Source of the DNA: Prunella strophiata
Taxonomy: Eukaryota; Chordata; Aves; Passeriformes; Prunellidae
Length of the DNA stretch: 64,000 nucleotides
NCBI GenBank assembly: GCA_036583965.1
Contig: JAZBQD010000034.1
Location: 6,903,476-6,967,475 of the forward strand
Direction of reading: 5' to 3'
A program made the translations under genes and the position numbers. The notes under the pieces were generated by a model. It ran no database searches. It was not told the DNA's origin and saw only the letters and a list, made by a program, of their open reading frames with translations. The number at the start of each line of letters is the position of its first letter. Positions within the stretch are counted from its first letter, which is position 1. Of the stretch, positions 36,201-49,000 are shown piece by piece.

Positions 36201-39200
36201 GAGGTAAATCAGATCACATGCAGGAGATGAAAATGCTATCTATAGGAACCTGAGTCCTAACTTGAATGAACACTTGTATTCTTTTGCTTTAGCATTAGCA
36301 GGTAGTTTGGCTTAAACAAAGGAAGATGTGAAATTATATAAATACCCCCCAACACTAAGGAAAACCTTTCTCTTGGTACAAAGTTTTCTTGCAACAGTCA
36401 CCTACTGTTTGATTTCAAAGCTGTGACATCTAAAGATACCACTCAAAACATTATTAGAGACTTCCAGTAGAAAAAAATCTGTGGTTCCAAGATTCTTGCA
36501 GTTTTATTGCATGAAAACTCCTGAACAACTTTTTTTTTTTTTTTTTTTTTTTTTGTTGAGTATTTTAAAGGGGTGTGATGTAGCTGAATGTAGAAAAAGA
36601 TTAGGATAAAAAGTGGTACTTACATCTATTAGTCCTCTCCGAGGAGTGTGCACTGTTATCATGGCAGCACTGTCCAGCATGAAAGTTATCTTGTAGTTTG
36701 CATTGGTACTCACCCCAAGCTCCTGCATCACAAAGATTTATGATTAAAGCTTCTAATTATGACAGTTTTACTGCTCAACAACTGGAACCACAATTTATAG
36801 TACATTGTTTGTCATGGGGTGAGCCGTGGAGGTTTACCAGAGACAAGCTAAAAATAGATACCTGGGGGAATTTACATTTGTTACATAATGAGGATCATAA
36901 AAGTGCACACAGGGATTTATTTTTAGTGTTTAATATCAGGATCTTAACAGCTGATGCTGGCAGAAAATCAAAGCAACTTTGCAGAGAAGGCAAAATACAG
37001 AGAGGTTTTGTTCATATCTTCATGCACAACCTCTCACAAGTTCTCCACACCTCAACTCAACTTTACAGCAATTGTGTTCTGGCTGCTCTTTGTTCCTCAC
37101 AGGGATTTGCACAAATCACAGCCCAGCCTAAGATGGAATACCCAGAAACAGCTCACTGTCACTGTTCCCTCCTGCACATGTCCAGGATAACCAGTGTTAG
37201 TATCAATTTGCACTTTTAAGATTTGGTAACTCCTGAAATACTCTAAGTAAAACAACCTTTCTAGAAATAGAAGACTTAGACCACATAAGGGAGCATCATT
37301 TCCATTTCAAATCCTTTCCAAAGCTGAAAAGTACCAGTAAAATCTGCTGACATGGTACAACACAGATACTGCTGACAACTTCTGGTGTGTGAAACAGCAG
37401 CAACATGCAAACCTGTGTAACAGGGAGAAAATACCCAATGCAGCAACTCTCTTGCAACTATCCAGCCACACTTACCTGATTTGCTTTTATTTAAAAATAC
37501 AATCTTGCAAATGAAATGCTCTAGCTACCTGGGTCAGTATCCTGTTCCACTGACAGAACCAGCTGCTCTAGAATGTTTGAATTTCAGGCATAAAAGGGTG
37601 GTAACTGAGAGATTAAATTTGCTTGTCTGATACTCCCTTCTTTTTAATGCTGTTCCTGCTTTGTACTTTAAACCAGAAACTTTAATGTCAACAATTGCTG
37701 GAATCACAACTCCCTGACCAAAAGTGAAACTCTGGGAGGGAAGCATCCCTGGTGCCATCAGTTTAAGGAGAAACAGAAAGTGGCATCTAGTGGCAGGAAT
37801 CTCAATGGATCAGGGTGCAGGAGGAGGGCTGGAAAAGCAACCTGGAAATGCAGAAAGGTGACCAGTGCAGGGGAAAGAGCCCAGTTTTGAACAATGGTTT
37901 TCCACAAGATTGAGTCCTAGCACTACTGTGACAACACAATGTAAATATGTGACACTGCCACAAGAATGCAATGTTTGTAAGGTTCAGCACTGATTTTACT
38001 TGCACTAACTCCACATCATAGTTCTGACTAAAGATTCTCATTTCTAAGAGGCATTTTTGTTTAGAAAAAGTTGTAGCAATTAATTATTTTGAGGAAGTGA
38101 ACACTGGAAAAATGTGCTTTGCTCTGTGAAAACCTGAAAAAATAGTGCATAATAAAAGCTTAAATTTTGAAAGGTTTTTCCTGGAATGAAAATAACTTAT
38201 GATTTATAAACACAAAAAACCCCTAACCCACCACCCAAACACACAGCAATTCTTAGTAAGCTCATTAGATTTACAGCTAAGCCTGACTGTAAATATGTTT
38301 ACCACAAGGTCAGCTGTTCAAAACTGGCTTCCTGCCTGATTCCAGTAGGGAAGAAACTAGAAAGTGAAAGAGCTCTTATGGGATGTTTAATAAAGCAGAG
38401 GAAGCAACAGAACCCCCAGGTGCAAGAGGTAAAGATAAATATGAGAAGAGTTTCCTCTTGATAACCTAGTCCAGCATGTCACATCTGTCTGTTCCTTTAA
38501 AAAAATCACATTTAAAGACTGGAGCTCTATAATTAGAGGTAAGATGAAAGCAACTGTGCAGGGCTGCGTGACAAATCCAAGTTTCAGCAGGTACTGACTT
38601 GTGTTTAGTTCTGCTAAATTTAGCACCTACTGCTGATAGTTTGTGTGGAATTCTAAAATTAGATTTAATCTAGTTTTATGATAAAGGTAATTTTAAGTGA
38701 CTATGGAAATTGAAACAACTCAGGTTATGATTCATACAACCTCCCCTGTTTCTAACCTGCTGTACAATGCTGAGCATAAGCCCAACTGCATGAAGGGTTA
38801 CCCAGACCAGAAACAAATGTTTTCAGAACAACTTACTTTCATTTTGGCTTCAATCCACTTCATATTAGTAGCAGCTGAAACAAAAGGGAGAAAACAGAAA
38901 GAATACTTTATCAAAATAAGTAATTGGCAGGCAAAAGAAAAAAAAAAAGCCAAGAACTTGTTCACTTGGTATGTCAAATTTTTACATAAAATTGAATTGT
39001 AGAAAGATCCACTTTTGTTGCAGCTTTTAGGGCCTTAAAGAAAGTCTTTTATCAGGGAAGTGTATTTTTGTTTGGAAAAGCTTGCTTTCCAAATGAACAA
39101 ATAGATGAAGCACTGCAAATATTTAAACCATTTTCTAGATCAGCTGTTACTGAACCACAGCCTGTAAGATCATGGATACACCTGGCTTGAGGAACCTCAC

Positions 39201-42200
39201 TGCCTGTGCAGGATTTCCTCCTGGAAGCAGTGATAGGAATACATAAAATCTGAAAAGGACAAAGTGTCAACATTGCTTGCTGATCTAAGAATATGGAGAA
39301 ACATTGTTCAAGACTATGAAAATGGAATTTTGTAACACAATTTTAATATGGTTTGAACCCTGCACTGGCTAAAGTCTGTTCCCCAGCTGTTGGACAGGAA
39401 TTGAACTAGAATGCAAAGGAAAAGGATCAACCAACCACCCCTGCAGACAGGAGAGTTTGGGTCATTTGGCAGTTCACTATGTGCTGTCTGCACTGAGATT
39501 ATTTGTAAAACTACTATCAAACAGTGTTCTAATGTTGATTATACAGTTCTGTTATTGATTATACAGTGCTGTTATTTCAAGCACTTCTTTGTACAAAGTA
39601 ACACTCAGTAAAGTGATGCTGAGCTTTATCCTGTGACTAGACCCATTCCTGTGAGCAGTATGTGGGGCTTTTTCACATAAGAATTGGTATTTTTCTAAAA
39701 TATCTCTAATAGCTGTGCAAATTACAATCAAATGTTTCTGCATCGTTTTAGATCTTGTGACTCACACTAAAAAGCAATATAAAAACCTCCCACCTGGAGT
39801 CTCTGCTCTGGATGACAATTTACAATACATTCTTAGGCATAGAGTATAATACTTACACCAAATTACAATATCATAGTCCTCATATGCAGAAGTCAGGAAT
39901 TCATGAAGGTATGGCCTCATCAGCTCTACCCCAGTTTCAGCACATGACCTGTGGTCTAAAAAGAATATAAGAGAGAAGCAATTCAGTGTTAAAGTATTAG
40001 TTAATAAAGTCCAGTTTGATTTTCCTTCTATCCAGAGACTCAAAGAAGTTTCATGAGGGGAGCACTGAAGCACTTTAAGATCATGAATGATTTGATACCA
40101 AACTCCCATTCCCATTTTAAAGGTGGAAAGACAAAGCAGAGGGAATATTTATCTGTTGGTCTCACAGCTAATGAGAGCTTAGCAATAATTAAATCAAGAG
40201 ATCCCTGAGTATGACTATCTTTGAAGAGTCAGGGTAAATCATCTGTGCACTTAGCAAATTAGTAACTGGCCAGATATGAACCAGATTCCTTCAAACCTAG
40301 TCCAGTTAATTGTGTGAACATATATCAAGCTCATTTCAGGGAAGCAAACATTCCTGCTCCATTTCCAAAACTGCAAAATTTGCCAGCAGAAGACCTCTCA
40401 ATAAAAAGTTTAAACTTAGAAATAGGTTGAATTTTGATGTCAAATTGGAAACAAATGTCATCAAAAAGGAAAGCTAAGGAAAAGGTATAACGGAAGGCAT
40501 TATTTACTGCTCACAGTCATGCTGCCATGGCACATCTACAAACCAGAAAGTTAAGTCAGAAGGAAAATTCTGGCTTTCAAAAAAACAAAAAAACCAAAAC
40601 CAGCTTGACAGAATTTTCAAGAAAAGCATGTTTTTGTGAATGTTTAGTAATGATATGTAAATAAAATTTGAAGCTGTTCTCCCACACCCCCCATAAAGCA
40701 GAGTCAATCAGGTACAGAATGGGATCATTATCTTACAATATCTTGCCCTGCTACTGGTCAAGATACAAGTTGTCAAGGGAAAGACTATTAGGACAGAAGA
40801 CTAAATTGCTGCTTTTTAATGTCTTTTTGCAGCAATTAAATAGTTGCTGCACTAAAATCAACGACACACAACATTTTAAAATGGTTTTTAAAATGTGAAC
40901 AAAAGACCACAATATCATACGAAGCAGAAGTTATGCTGTACAACACAGCAAAGCAAAAATCAAGAAACCTGATCTGGCAAATAAATGGAGCTCTTAAACA
41001 AACAAAACCCACAAATTGTATAAAAACTCACCAAACAGTGTATAATCAACATCTAGCACCAGCAGTTTTTTTCCTTCTCTAGGAGGATTCAGGATTTCCA
41101 CTTTGTATTCTTTAACTCTACGGGAAATTTTTAGTAGATTTTCTTCCCTGATGTAAGAGTGCAAAAAGTTACAGTTAATTAAAATGCATGCTCTACAGTC
41201 AATAACAAACTGTTTTAATAGCTTGAACTCCTAACCTATTTTCTACTTCCACAACTTCCTCTTCAATATCAAAGTCATTGACCACATCATCATTATCTGG
41301 AGGTGGCCCAAGGACGTCTTCCTAGAGGAATAAAAATAATAAAAGATAACAAGGATTAGAGAGGGAAAATAACAATGGATATCAAGTTTCTGTTACTGCA
41401 CATTGCAGGGCAGGAATACTATTTAACCAAAATAGTTTCACTTATCTAGTGGAAACAGTTACTAAAGTATACTGATCATTGTTCAGATTTAAAAATCAGT
41501 GAGTATCACAATTATAGGTTTGTACTTCATGAGTACATTGCTCTGAGAGTTCTGCAGCGAAGTACACTTTACATAAAAAAATGCCAATAGAAATCTATTG
41601 TACTATCATTTTTTTAAATGATGACTGGAATAGTCAAAATTTAAAATCACAATTAGGAGACACAAAGCAGTTTTTCCTGATTAAGCTAATAAACAAGCAA
41701 ATTATTTACCAAACTCTCTTCACGAGTGCCCATCATCATTATCTTAGTATTTGGTTTCAACTTGAGGGCTCCAAGCTTAACATCATCATCTGCAGGTTTG
41801 CCTGTAATGCAGATTTTTTTTTTTTTTTAATTGAGGTAGAGATTTAAGAAAAATGTCAATGCATTCCATGCTTAATTGAAATAAGCTCCCTGTAAAATGC
41901 TGGCTATGTTATCACCATATTCACATACAGTGTCCTGGTTTTGGCTGGGATTGAGTTAATTTTCTTCTTGGTAACTGGTGCAGTGCTGTGTTTTGGGTTT
42001 AATACAAGAATAATGTTGATGGCACACCAATGGTTTAGCTGGTGCCAAGCAGTGCTTGCCCTAAATCAAGGATTTTCAGTTTCCTGTGCTCTGGCAGTGA
42101 GCAGGTGCACAAGGAGCTGGGGGAACTGGGCAAAGGGATATTGCAGAGCACAGAACCTCATGCCCAGAGTATAAACAGGGGGGAACTGGCTGGGAGACAC

Positions 42201-42783
42201 TGATTGCTGCTCAGGCACTGGATGGGCATTGGTCAGTGGGTGGTGAGCAGCTGGATTGTGGCACTGGTTTCTCCTGGGTTTTATGCCTCTTTCTCCTCTT
42301 TTCATTACTATTATTACAATAATTAGTATTATATAATATTTTATTATCTTTCAGTCACTGAACTCTTCTTATCTCAACCCATGAGTCTTACTTTTTTCCC
42401 CCCAGTTCCCCTCCCCACCAGGACAGGGCAGTGTCAACCCCTAAAAAATGACCAGATAGATGTATTAATAACAAACAACATCCAGTGATGAATGAAGTGT
42501 CTGTATTCATGTTCATCCCAGAGCTACAACTGGGAAGTGGATGCCCAGTTAGTGCACGCATCCTGCCTAGGATTAGGGGATGTTTGTCCTTAAACACATC
42601 CCCAGGAATCAGTAAACAAGGACAGTTACCCTTCATTTTAAGCCCAAGCAGTTTCTGACGCTCTGGTAACACTCCAGTGAGGCCCTTCAGGGACTGTTTC
42701 AGGTCCAACACTGTGTCTTCTTCTGACAGCGAGGTTATCGTGTACTCCTGTCCACCCCATTTTATTATGAGAGAGAGAGACAT
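33288..42783 (-). CDS. UBLCP1: UBLCP1, ubiquitin-like domain-containing CTD phosphatase 1, 10 coding exons
   Basis: Nuclear HAD-family phosphatase that binds and dephosphorylates the 26S proteasome (known for the family). Coding exons in transcript order are 42783-42630, 41801-41710, 41321-41236, 41147-41032, 39955-39857, 38874-38837, 36722-36624, 36171-36055, 34726-34599 and 33315-33288 (stop TAA). They total 957 nt and give exactly 318 residues, the usual length, with every junction in phase. Residues 1 to about 80 form the ubiquitin-like domain (start [14 protein letters not shown]). The phosphatase signature LDVDYTLF lies at 142-149, with catalytic Asp143 and Asp145. IVIWSAT (179-185) and MFDDIG (250-255) are further HAD motifs. 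The C-terminus is YLSKKQGQ. A short 5' UTR part, from about 42823 to 42784, precedes the ATG. The first coding intron holds an antisense LTR. No disabling change was seen. Confidence 0.98.
36530..36554 (+). repeat. poly-T run in UBLCP1 intron
   Basis: Twenty-five T residues about 70 bases downstream, in transcript sense, of the UBLCP1 exon at 36722-36624. In transcript orientation this is a poly-A run in the intron. Confidence 0.9.
39535..39576 (+). repeat. short tandem duplication (about 20 bp)
   Basis: The unit TTGATTATACAGTTCTGTTA is followed directly by a copy differing by one base. It lies in a UBLCP1 intron. Confidence 0.8.
41931..42452 (+). mobile_element. solo LTR, ERVL-type (copy A), in UBLCP1 intron
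   Basis: Starts TGTCCTGGTTTTGGCTGGGA, the 5' end of a common bird LTR family that I recognise as ERVL-like. A TATA-like GAGTATAAACAGG lies at about 42168 and an AT-rich run before TTATCTCAACCCATGAGT near 42370. The 3' end is decayed or truncated: instead of the expected GGGGTTAAACCATGACA there is only a loose match near 42430-42452. The LTR fills over half of the 828-base intron between the first two UBLCP1 coding exons and is antisense to the gene. No internal retroviral sequence is adjacent, so it is a solo LTR. Confidence 0.85.
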
Positions 42784-45080
42784 CCTTGAAGCATATGTTC
42801 AATGTTACTGTCTGAAAAATCTGCTGCAGGAGGGAAACACAAGGATCATGTAAGGAAGAAAGAGGAGAACTGCTCTTTCCAGAAGACAAACCACAACATC
42901 TACTTAAAGCATTCTTGATTCTCTATTACATTGGACATCAAAGAGCTGTTTGTTTCCCCTGAGCAGATGATAAATGTGTTGAGAAAGTGCTGAAACAAAG
43001 GGAGAAAGAACAGTGTTGAAACTGGGGCTCTGAGTTCCACTTTGATGTTTTGAGCAATGTCACATTCACATCTGCTGGGTGTTCTGTGCAGGTACAGCCT
43101 GTGCACTGCACACTCCAGCAGAGCACTGCAGCACCACAAAAGCCATTGCAAAGCTCAGAAATGTCCTCTGCAACACTTATGCAACCAAACCAGCCATGGG
43201 TGCCTTTACAGATGTAATAACACAACAGCAAATATGAAATCCCTGGCATATATAAGCCCATAAAAATAGTTCTGAGCCCAACAGTCCATTTTTGGCACTG
43301 GATTTCTCTAATCCCTTCCACTGTGCAATACCTGCAGTAATGCACACCCCAGGTTACATCTCACTGTAGCAATATCAAAGCAGGAATTTGAAAACAAAGC
43401 CAAAACACACACCCACACAATGCAATTACATCCCAAGAACTGCACTTTCATTGCAGTGCTGACAAAATAACCATAATTATACTATCTTTAATTTACACAG
43501 CATCGTTTATACAAATTGTATTTAACAGTTTAGTCCTACATTAAACAGCAGAAAAACAAGATTTTTAGCTTTTTGCAAAAGGAAGAACATGTTTTTTTCT
43601 CTGTTAGAGCTTAGAAATAGAATCAAGGAGATAGGTATGAAAAGGCTGCTACAGACAGTCAGGAGATGCAGAGAAGGCCTCTGCACCACTGATGGGGAAA
43701 TTGTCCTCAAATGACTGATATTGAAAAAGAGAGCAGATCTGTGAAAAATCTAGTGTTATCAACCTCCAAGAAGTGTAGGTCTGGCAATTCTGAAAAATCT
43801 CAGAAGCCAAAACTCTGATCCTTCTTCCTCTCTGGCTTTGTATTCACAGAGATTACACACACTTAGAAAAAAACCTTTCTCTTTTACACAGTAAAGGCTG
43901 TGGGGAGCAAACCTGTAATTGCTCAGGCACAGCCACCAAGCTCAGAGAAGATTAGAATTAGTCAAGGTACAACCTCCTTGCTAAGGACACTACAAACCTC
44001 ACCTCCACACTACTTGCCTCTAAGAGCCCTGAAAACAAATTGAAGAGGAAAACTTGTACCACTGGGAAATGAATTTTTTTTTTCCCCAAAAATTGTCAAG
44101 TCAGATTGGGACCTGGTATGACATGGTGAAAAAGACTCATGAAAAAGGAATCTTAGAAGCACTAAGAAATTCTACTGAGGCTAAGGCTGTATGGTGTAGA
44201 GCACTGCTGATACACAGTGTGATTATCATAAATTCCTATCCATAATCCTTAGACTAAGTCAGAAAGGAGAGTTTATTGTCTGTTTCCTTCCCTGTACCAT
44301 ACACCTCAAATCACTCTGCAAGGACATGCACAGGGCAAGAACTCTAAGAAAACTTCTGCAGTCTCTGTCCAGTGCTAAATTGAAAAGATCATCCCTCCAA
44401 AGCTGAGCACCTGACCAACCCTCAATCCTTGCAGATCTACAGCTCTGTCACAACAAATGCTATAGGAAACAAGACACTTTTATTCCCTGCCAAAACACTC
44501 AGGGCTCCAAATCAAGGAGAATGGGAAAATGGTTTGGGAGCAGAGGAAGCCACAGGGATTCCCAAGGGTTCTACCGCCGGGCTGGGTGCTGTCAGAACTG
44601 AAGGCAATACAGCTTGCTTTGGTTAATTTAATCTTCAAAGCCTTTACAAGACCCTTGGGCCACCAAGACCCAATGGAAAGCCACGGGTCAGAGAAAGCAT
44701 TCCAGCTCTGCTGTTACATGGCAGCACTACACGGCTCTCCTCGGGCGATTCTGAAGCCAGGCATCCACACCTCTGAGTTCCACTGAGCAAATTAAACCCA
44801 AACCCCCTAAAGCCCCCAAGTGCCTGTGAGCGCTCGGGCCGCACTTCCCCCAGCACCGTAACAGGTGTGGGACGGGGCTCGGCGCCGGCAGCTGCTCGGT
44901 GGCACCGGGGCTCGGTGTCACCGCCGAGGCTGCAGCGGCGCGGCCCGACCGGGAGCGCCCGCTCGGGGCTGCGGCGGCCGCGGCGCCGCTCCCGCCCCGC
45001 GGGGGCACCGGCCCGGCCGCGACACCCGCCCGCCCCCGGCATCCCGGCACCCCGGCCCGGCCTCCCCCCGGCCCCCGCCG

Positions 45081-45215
45081 CACCCACCGGGCTGTGCGGG
45101 GCCGCCGAGCGCCTGGCAGCGCGGAGCGGCGCTCTCCCGGCAGCGGCACCGGCTCCGTCCCGGCTCCGCCGCGCAGGAAGCGGAAGTGGCGCGCGGCGGA
45201 AGCGGGAGGCGCCCG
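45081..45215 (-). promoter_or_regulatory. UBLCP1: UBLCP1 CpG-island promoter and probable non-coding first exon
   Basis: The CpG-dense block at about 44860-45500 lies just upstream of UBLCP1. On the minus strand, a CCG|GTGGGT splice donor near 45088-45089 could end a non-coding first exon, which would join the acceptor before about 42823. The + strand shows clustered GGAAG cores (GCGGAAGTGG at about 45180 and GCGGAAGCGGG at about 45196), typical ETS-family sites of TATA-less housekeeping promoters. The transcription start is inferred to be near 45180-45200. Confidence 0.6.
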
Positions 45216-45283
45216 GATGTGCGCGGGGCCGCGCCAGGGGGAGCCGCCGGCCCGAGCGGGACCGGCAGCGCCGAGCGGGGCGG

Positions 45284-45360
45284 GGATGGGATGGGATGGG
45301 ATGGGATGGGGATGGGATGGGATGGGATGGGGATGGGGATGGGGATGGGGATGGGGATGC
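45284..45360 (+). repeat. (GGGAT)n/(GGGGAT)n G-rich minisatellite
   Basis: About 14 tandem units of GGGAT and GGGGAT, with a shift from mostly 5-base to 6-base units along the array. They lie in the CpG island upstream of UBLCP1. The evenly spaced G3/G4 runs can form G-quadruplexes. Poly-Gly/Met/Trp/Asp or Pro/Ile/Ser/His frames across it are artefacts. Confidence 0.92.
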
Positions 45361-45582
45361 GGGTCGGGCCCCCGGCGGGGGAACGGGAGCTCCGCGGGGC
45401 TGCTCCCGGCGGGGGCACGCAGCGGACCGGGAGGGAGCGCCGCGGCACCGCGGAGCCCTCGCCCCCTCAGCGCCGAGCTGCGCCGCGGAGGCCGGAGAGG
45501 CGACTTGCACGGCATGAGTGTGTCTTGCAGTGGCAGCTGTGGAAGGAGGTTGTTCTGTGCCCAGGGATCGCGGCTGGGACGC

Positions 45583-46082
45583 TGCAGAGCTGCCTCCGGT
45601 CCCGGGGCCCAGCACAGAAGGGACGTGGAGCTGCTGGAGCCAGTGCAGAGGAGGCACCAGGGTGATCAGAGGGACGGAGCAGCTCTGCTGGGAGGAAAGG
45701 CTGGGAGAGCTGGGATCGTTCACCTGGAGAAGGGAAGGTTTCAGGGCCATCTAATTGCAGCCTTCCAGTACCTGAAGGGAGATGATAAGAAAGCTGGAGA
45801 GAGGCTCTTTACGGTGGCCTGGAGTGACAGGACAAGGGGGATTGGTTTCCAGTTAAAGACAGTGGGTTTAGATTGGATATTAGCAAGAAATTGTTTGAGG
45901 CCCTAGGAAAGGTTTTCCATAGAAGCTGTGTCTGTCCCATCCCTGGGAGTGTCCAGGGCCAAGGTTGGATGGAGCTCTTGAGCAGCCTGGTGCAGGGGAA
46001 GGTGTCTTTCCACATCTGGGGGTTTGGAAGGAAATGAGTCTTGAGGTCCTTTCCAACCCAAACCATTCTGTGATTCTGTGAC
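45583..46082 (+). mobile_element. CR1 LINE 3' end
   Basis: Sense-strand CR1 text runs from GGACGTGGAGCTGCTGGAGC (about 45624) through GCCTTCCAGTACCTGAAGGG (about 45761) and TTTAGATTGGATATTAGCAA (about 45868). It ends with the CR1 tail CCAACCCAAACCATTCTGTG and a repeated ATTCTGTG octamer at 46065-46082. It is 5'-truncated and lies directly beside the UBLCP1 CpG island. The 335-codon frame here comes from this element plus the CpG island and is not a gene. Confidence 0.93.
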
Positions 46083-49000
46083 TCAAAACTCCCTTTGCTC
46101 CTAAAGCTGACTCTTTACAGGCACATTGTGGTGTCTATTAACACTTCTTGACTCCTGTTGGGATTCTTGGGAACTGCCTTCAGCTGCAGTGGTTCTGTGC
46201 TTAGGCAACAGATGTAGAAGGAAAAAAATAGACTTTGCCACAAAAATAGACTTTGGCCTTTTTCACTCAGCAGTTCCACTTTGCAGAAATAGTTTAAAGG
46301 GAAGAACATTTTTTCTGTGGTAAAGTGTGGTTTCTTATGTGAAATCATGTGGAGGTGACAGAGGCTGGTTCAGCTTGGTGTCAGTAGAGGTGGTGTTAAA
46401 TTTGAGGAAGGAAGTGAAGGTTTCAGTCCTCCATTGCCTTATGTCTTGAGAGGTTAGATATTTTTTTCCTGTTTAATTTGGTAATAAGGGAAAAGAGCAG
46501 AGGTGAACAACTGTACACTGAGCAGAAGTTTTTTCCAGAGTGGCTGCTGCAACTTGCAAGAGGCATTCCTGCTGTAAGGGAATCTCAGTGGAGAAGGGCA
46601 GTATAAGCAAAAACTGTGTAGAAGCCTGCTCTCTTTCCTGAGAAGATATTAATTAAATTAATTAATTGAATGTATTTCCTGCCTGGATATGTACTTTCAG
46701 TTTGTTCTGTGTTCAAGTTTTAGTGTAAAAACACCACTTTGGTTTCTAGAAGAGTGGTACAAATGGGAGACCATTGTAACCACTGTTCTTGTGTTTAGTT
46801 TCTGACTGCACCTAAATCCATGTAAAACCAGTCACTCTACTTGTTTCCCAGTCACCAAGGGTTTGCTTTTTGCTTGAATGACACACAGTTGTCCTCTGCA
46901 CAGAGGCAGCATGTTACAATAGAGCTGGAAAGCTTCCAAAGCTGCAACTGGTAATTAAAGTCACACCCTGTCATGAAAATATGCACCCTCCAGACCTGCT
47001 TAAAATTCAGGCTACAAAAATAACAACCAGTGTGATCACCTCTGTATTTTTGCAATTTTGTTAAAAATATATTTTGTTCTTTTCTGGTTGGCCTTTAGGA
47101 AGCTGTATTGAAAAGGAGGCAGCAGGGTTTTGGGTTTGGTTTTGTTTTTTGTTTGAGGAGTGATATGAAAAATATAAGAATGCATATTTAATTTCTGGAC
47201 TAATGCTGGTGTTTTGGTATCCTCGAAAAATGCTCTGAATCCTGACAAGATTCATGTGGTGCAGATAAACACATTATTTTATTTAGCTGTGAAACACATG
47301 GTGGTGCTCAATCCTAATGTTACTAAATGCAAAATGGCAAAGTAATTTGACTAAAACTATGTAATTACAATTCAAAGGCCAACCAGCACAATCTTTATAC
47401 CAAGGAAAGTGTTTCATGGTGGGGCTGCTGGGTTTGCACTGTGGTAAATTAGCAGGGCAAGGAGGAAAGAAGAGCAGTGGGAAAATTTGAAAGCAAGTGC
47501 ATGTTCCCTTTCACCTTGATGTGCACTGCTACATCCTGGGATGCTCCAGGGTGAAATAAAAGAAGTGGCTGCATGTCAGATTGATGCCTGCTGGCTCCCT
47601 TCCCGTGCCTCATGTTCACATCACACATTTCTGATCCTTTTGTGCAATATGCTCCTGTGCATAGGCACTGAAGCCCAGGAGCTCATCTCCTGATTTCCTG
47701 TTCATGCTGCATATGAGAGAGCAAAATTCCCACTAGCAGCTCTGGGAGATGCTGGGTAAGAGCCCTTTGGAATCATCATTTAAAGCTGAAAATTGGAAAC
47801 CTCAAAAGGTTGCTTTGAGACTTAAGAGATTAGATCACATCTCTGTGATAAGAAGGAGTTGGAAAGTAAAAGGTGATGACATTGCAGGGCTGAGAGGTGC
47901 TAAAGTATTTGTTTATTCAGTGACCTTAATGGGGGAGAGTCAGTGCAGATGTTAACTGTGCTGCAGACTATGAAGGGGCCAACAGCACAGATTTCAAGAT
48001 CTTCAAAGTTTTGTTTTATTTTGTTTTCCAAATTTCTTTTTGGTTCAGAAAACTCACTTGAATATGCACCAGCCTTTCTACCCCCTACTTCTAAACTGAA
48101 CCCTTGTTTGGAAAAAATCTAGAGCAGAGCCCATATTCTCCACTAAGAATAGAATAATCCTTAAAATACATTTTGGTACTAGTGTATTTTATTCTTGGTC
48201 TGGTTTATGCTTTTTGCTTTCCCCTAATGCCTCCTTTTATGATACCCTATGATACTTTATTGCTTTTTCCCAGTCCCCTTTCTCTGGTTTATAATTTGTT
48301 CTAAGCAGGCGGTGAAGGCAGCGATGCCTGAGAATGTCAAACTCTGCAATTCTGATCCCATCCAAGTGTTTGCAGCCTCCTGCCCTGCTGATCACCAGTG
48401 ACTGCAGCAGGGCAGTCACTCTGGGCTGCTGGGCACTGCCATCCCTGTGCCCCAGAAATGCAGATTTGAGTGCTCCCTGTGATTCTGAGTCACTGTCACT
48501 CCGGGCACAACTCCGAGCGCCGCATTCCCGGAGTTCAGTGATGCTTCAGGAGCTGCCAGCTCGGTTGGAGACTCAGAAATGTCTCCAGTTTGAAGTGAAA
48601 CACATTTTCAGGTTGTTACTAAAACAGTCTCTGTCTCAGCTGCTTTATCAGTAAAGGGGAGGTTAGAATATTATTTATGTAGTTTCCTCACAGGAGTTTT
48701 TTCAGGATTATTTAGTGAATGCTGGCACTGCAAGATGATATAAATACCAGAGGCTTGTTCCCTTGTACCATATGATTTTCCACCTCCTGAATGCAACTGT
48801 TATTCTTCTGCCTCTATTCAGCCCAATGATTTTTATTTTATTTACTTCGATTCTTTGTATTCTAGATTATGCCCCACTGGCAAGGGATCTTGGGAAAGAA
48901 CTGTGATGCTTTTGTTCACTGAACAAAACCTGATTCATCCCTTTCCTTACATCACCACACAGCTCTCCAGCTTCCCAACACAGAGATTGCTCTGGCTTTC

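Noticed and set aside
42938..43345. 135-codon Cys-rich minus-strand frame upstream of the UBLCP1 start exon
   Set aside because: It lies in the inferred 5' intron of UBLCP1. The cysteines show no regular spacing and no family is recognised.
44644..45906. Very long frames (up to 368 codons) on both strands around the UBLCP1 promoter
   Set aside because: They run through CpG-island DNA, the GGGAT repeat and a CR1 element. The residues are Pro/Arg/Gly/Ala-rich with no domain, and overlapping frames are open in several phases, as expected for GC-rich DNA.
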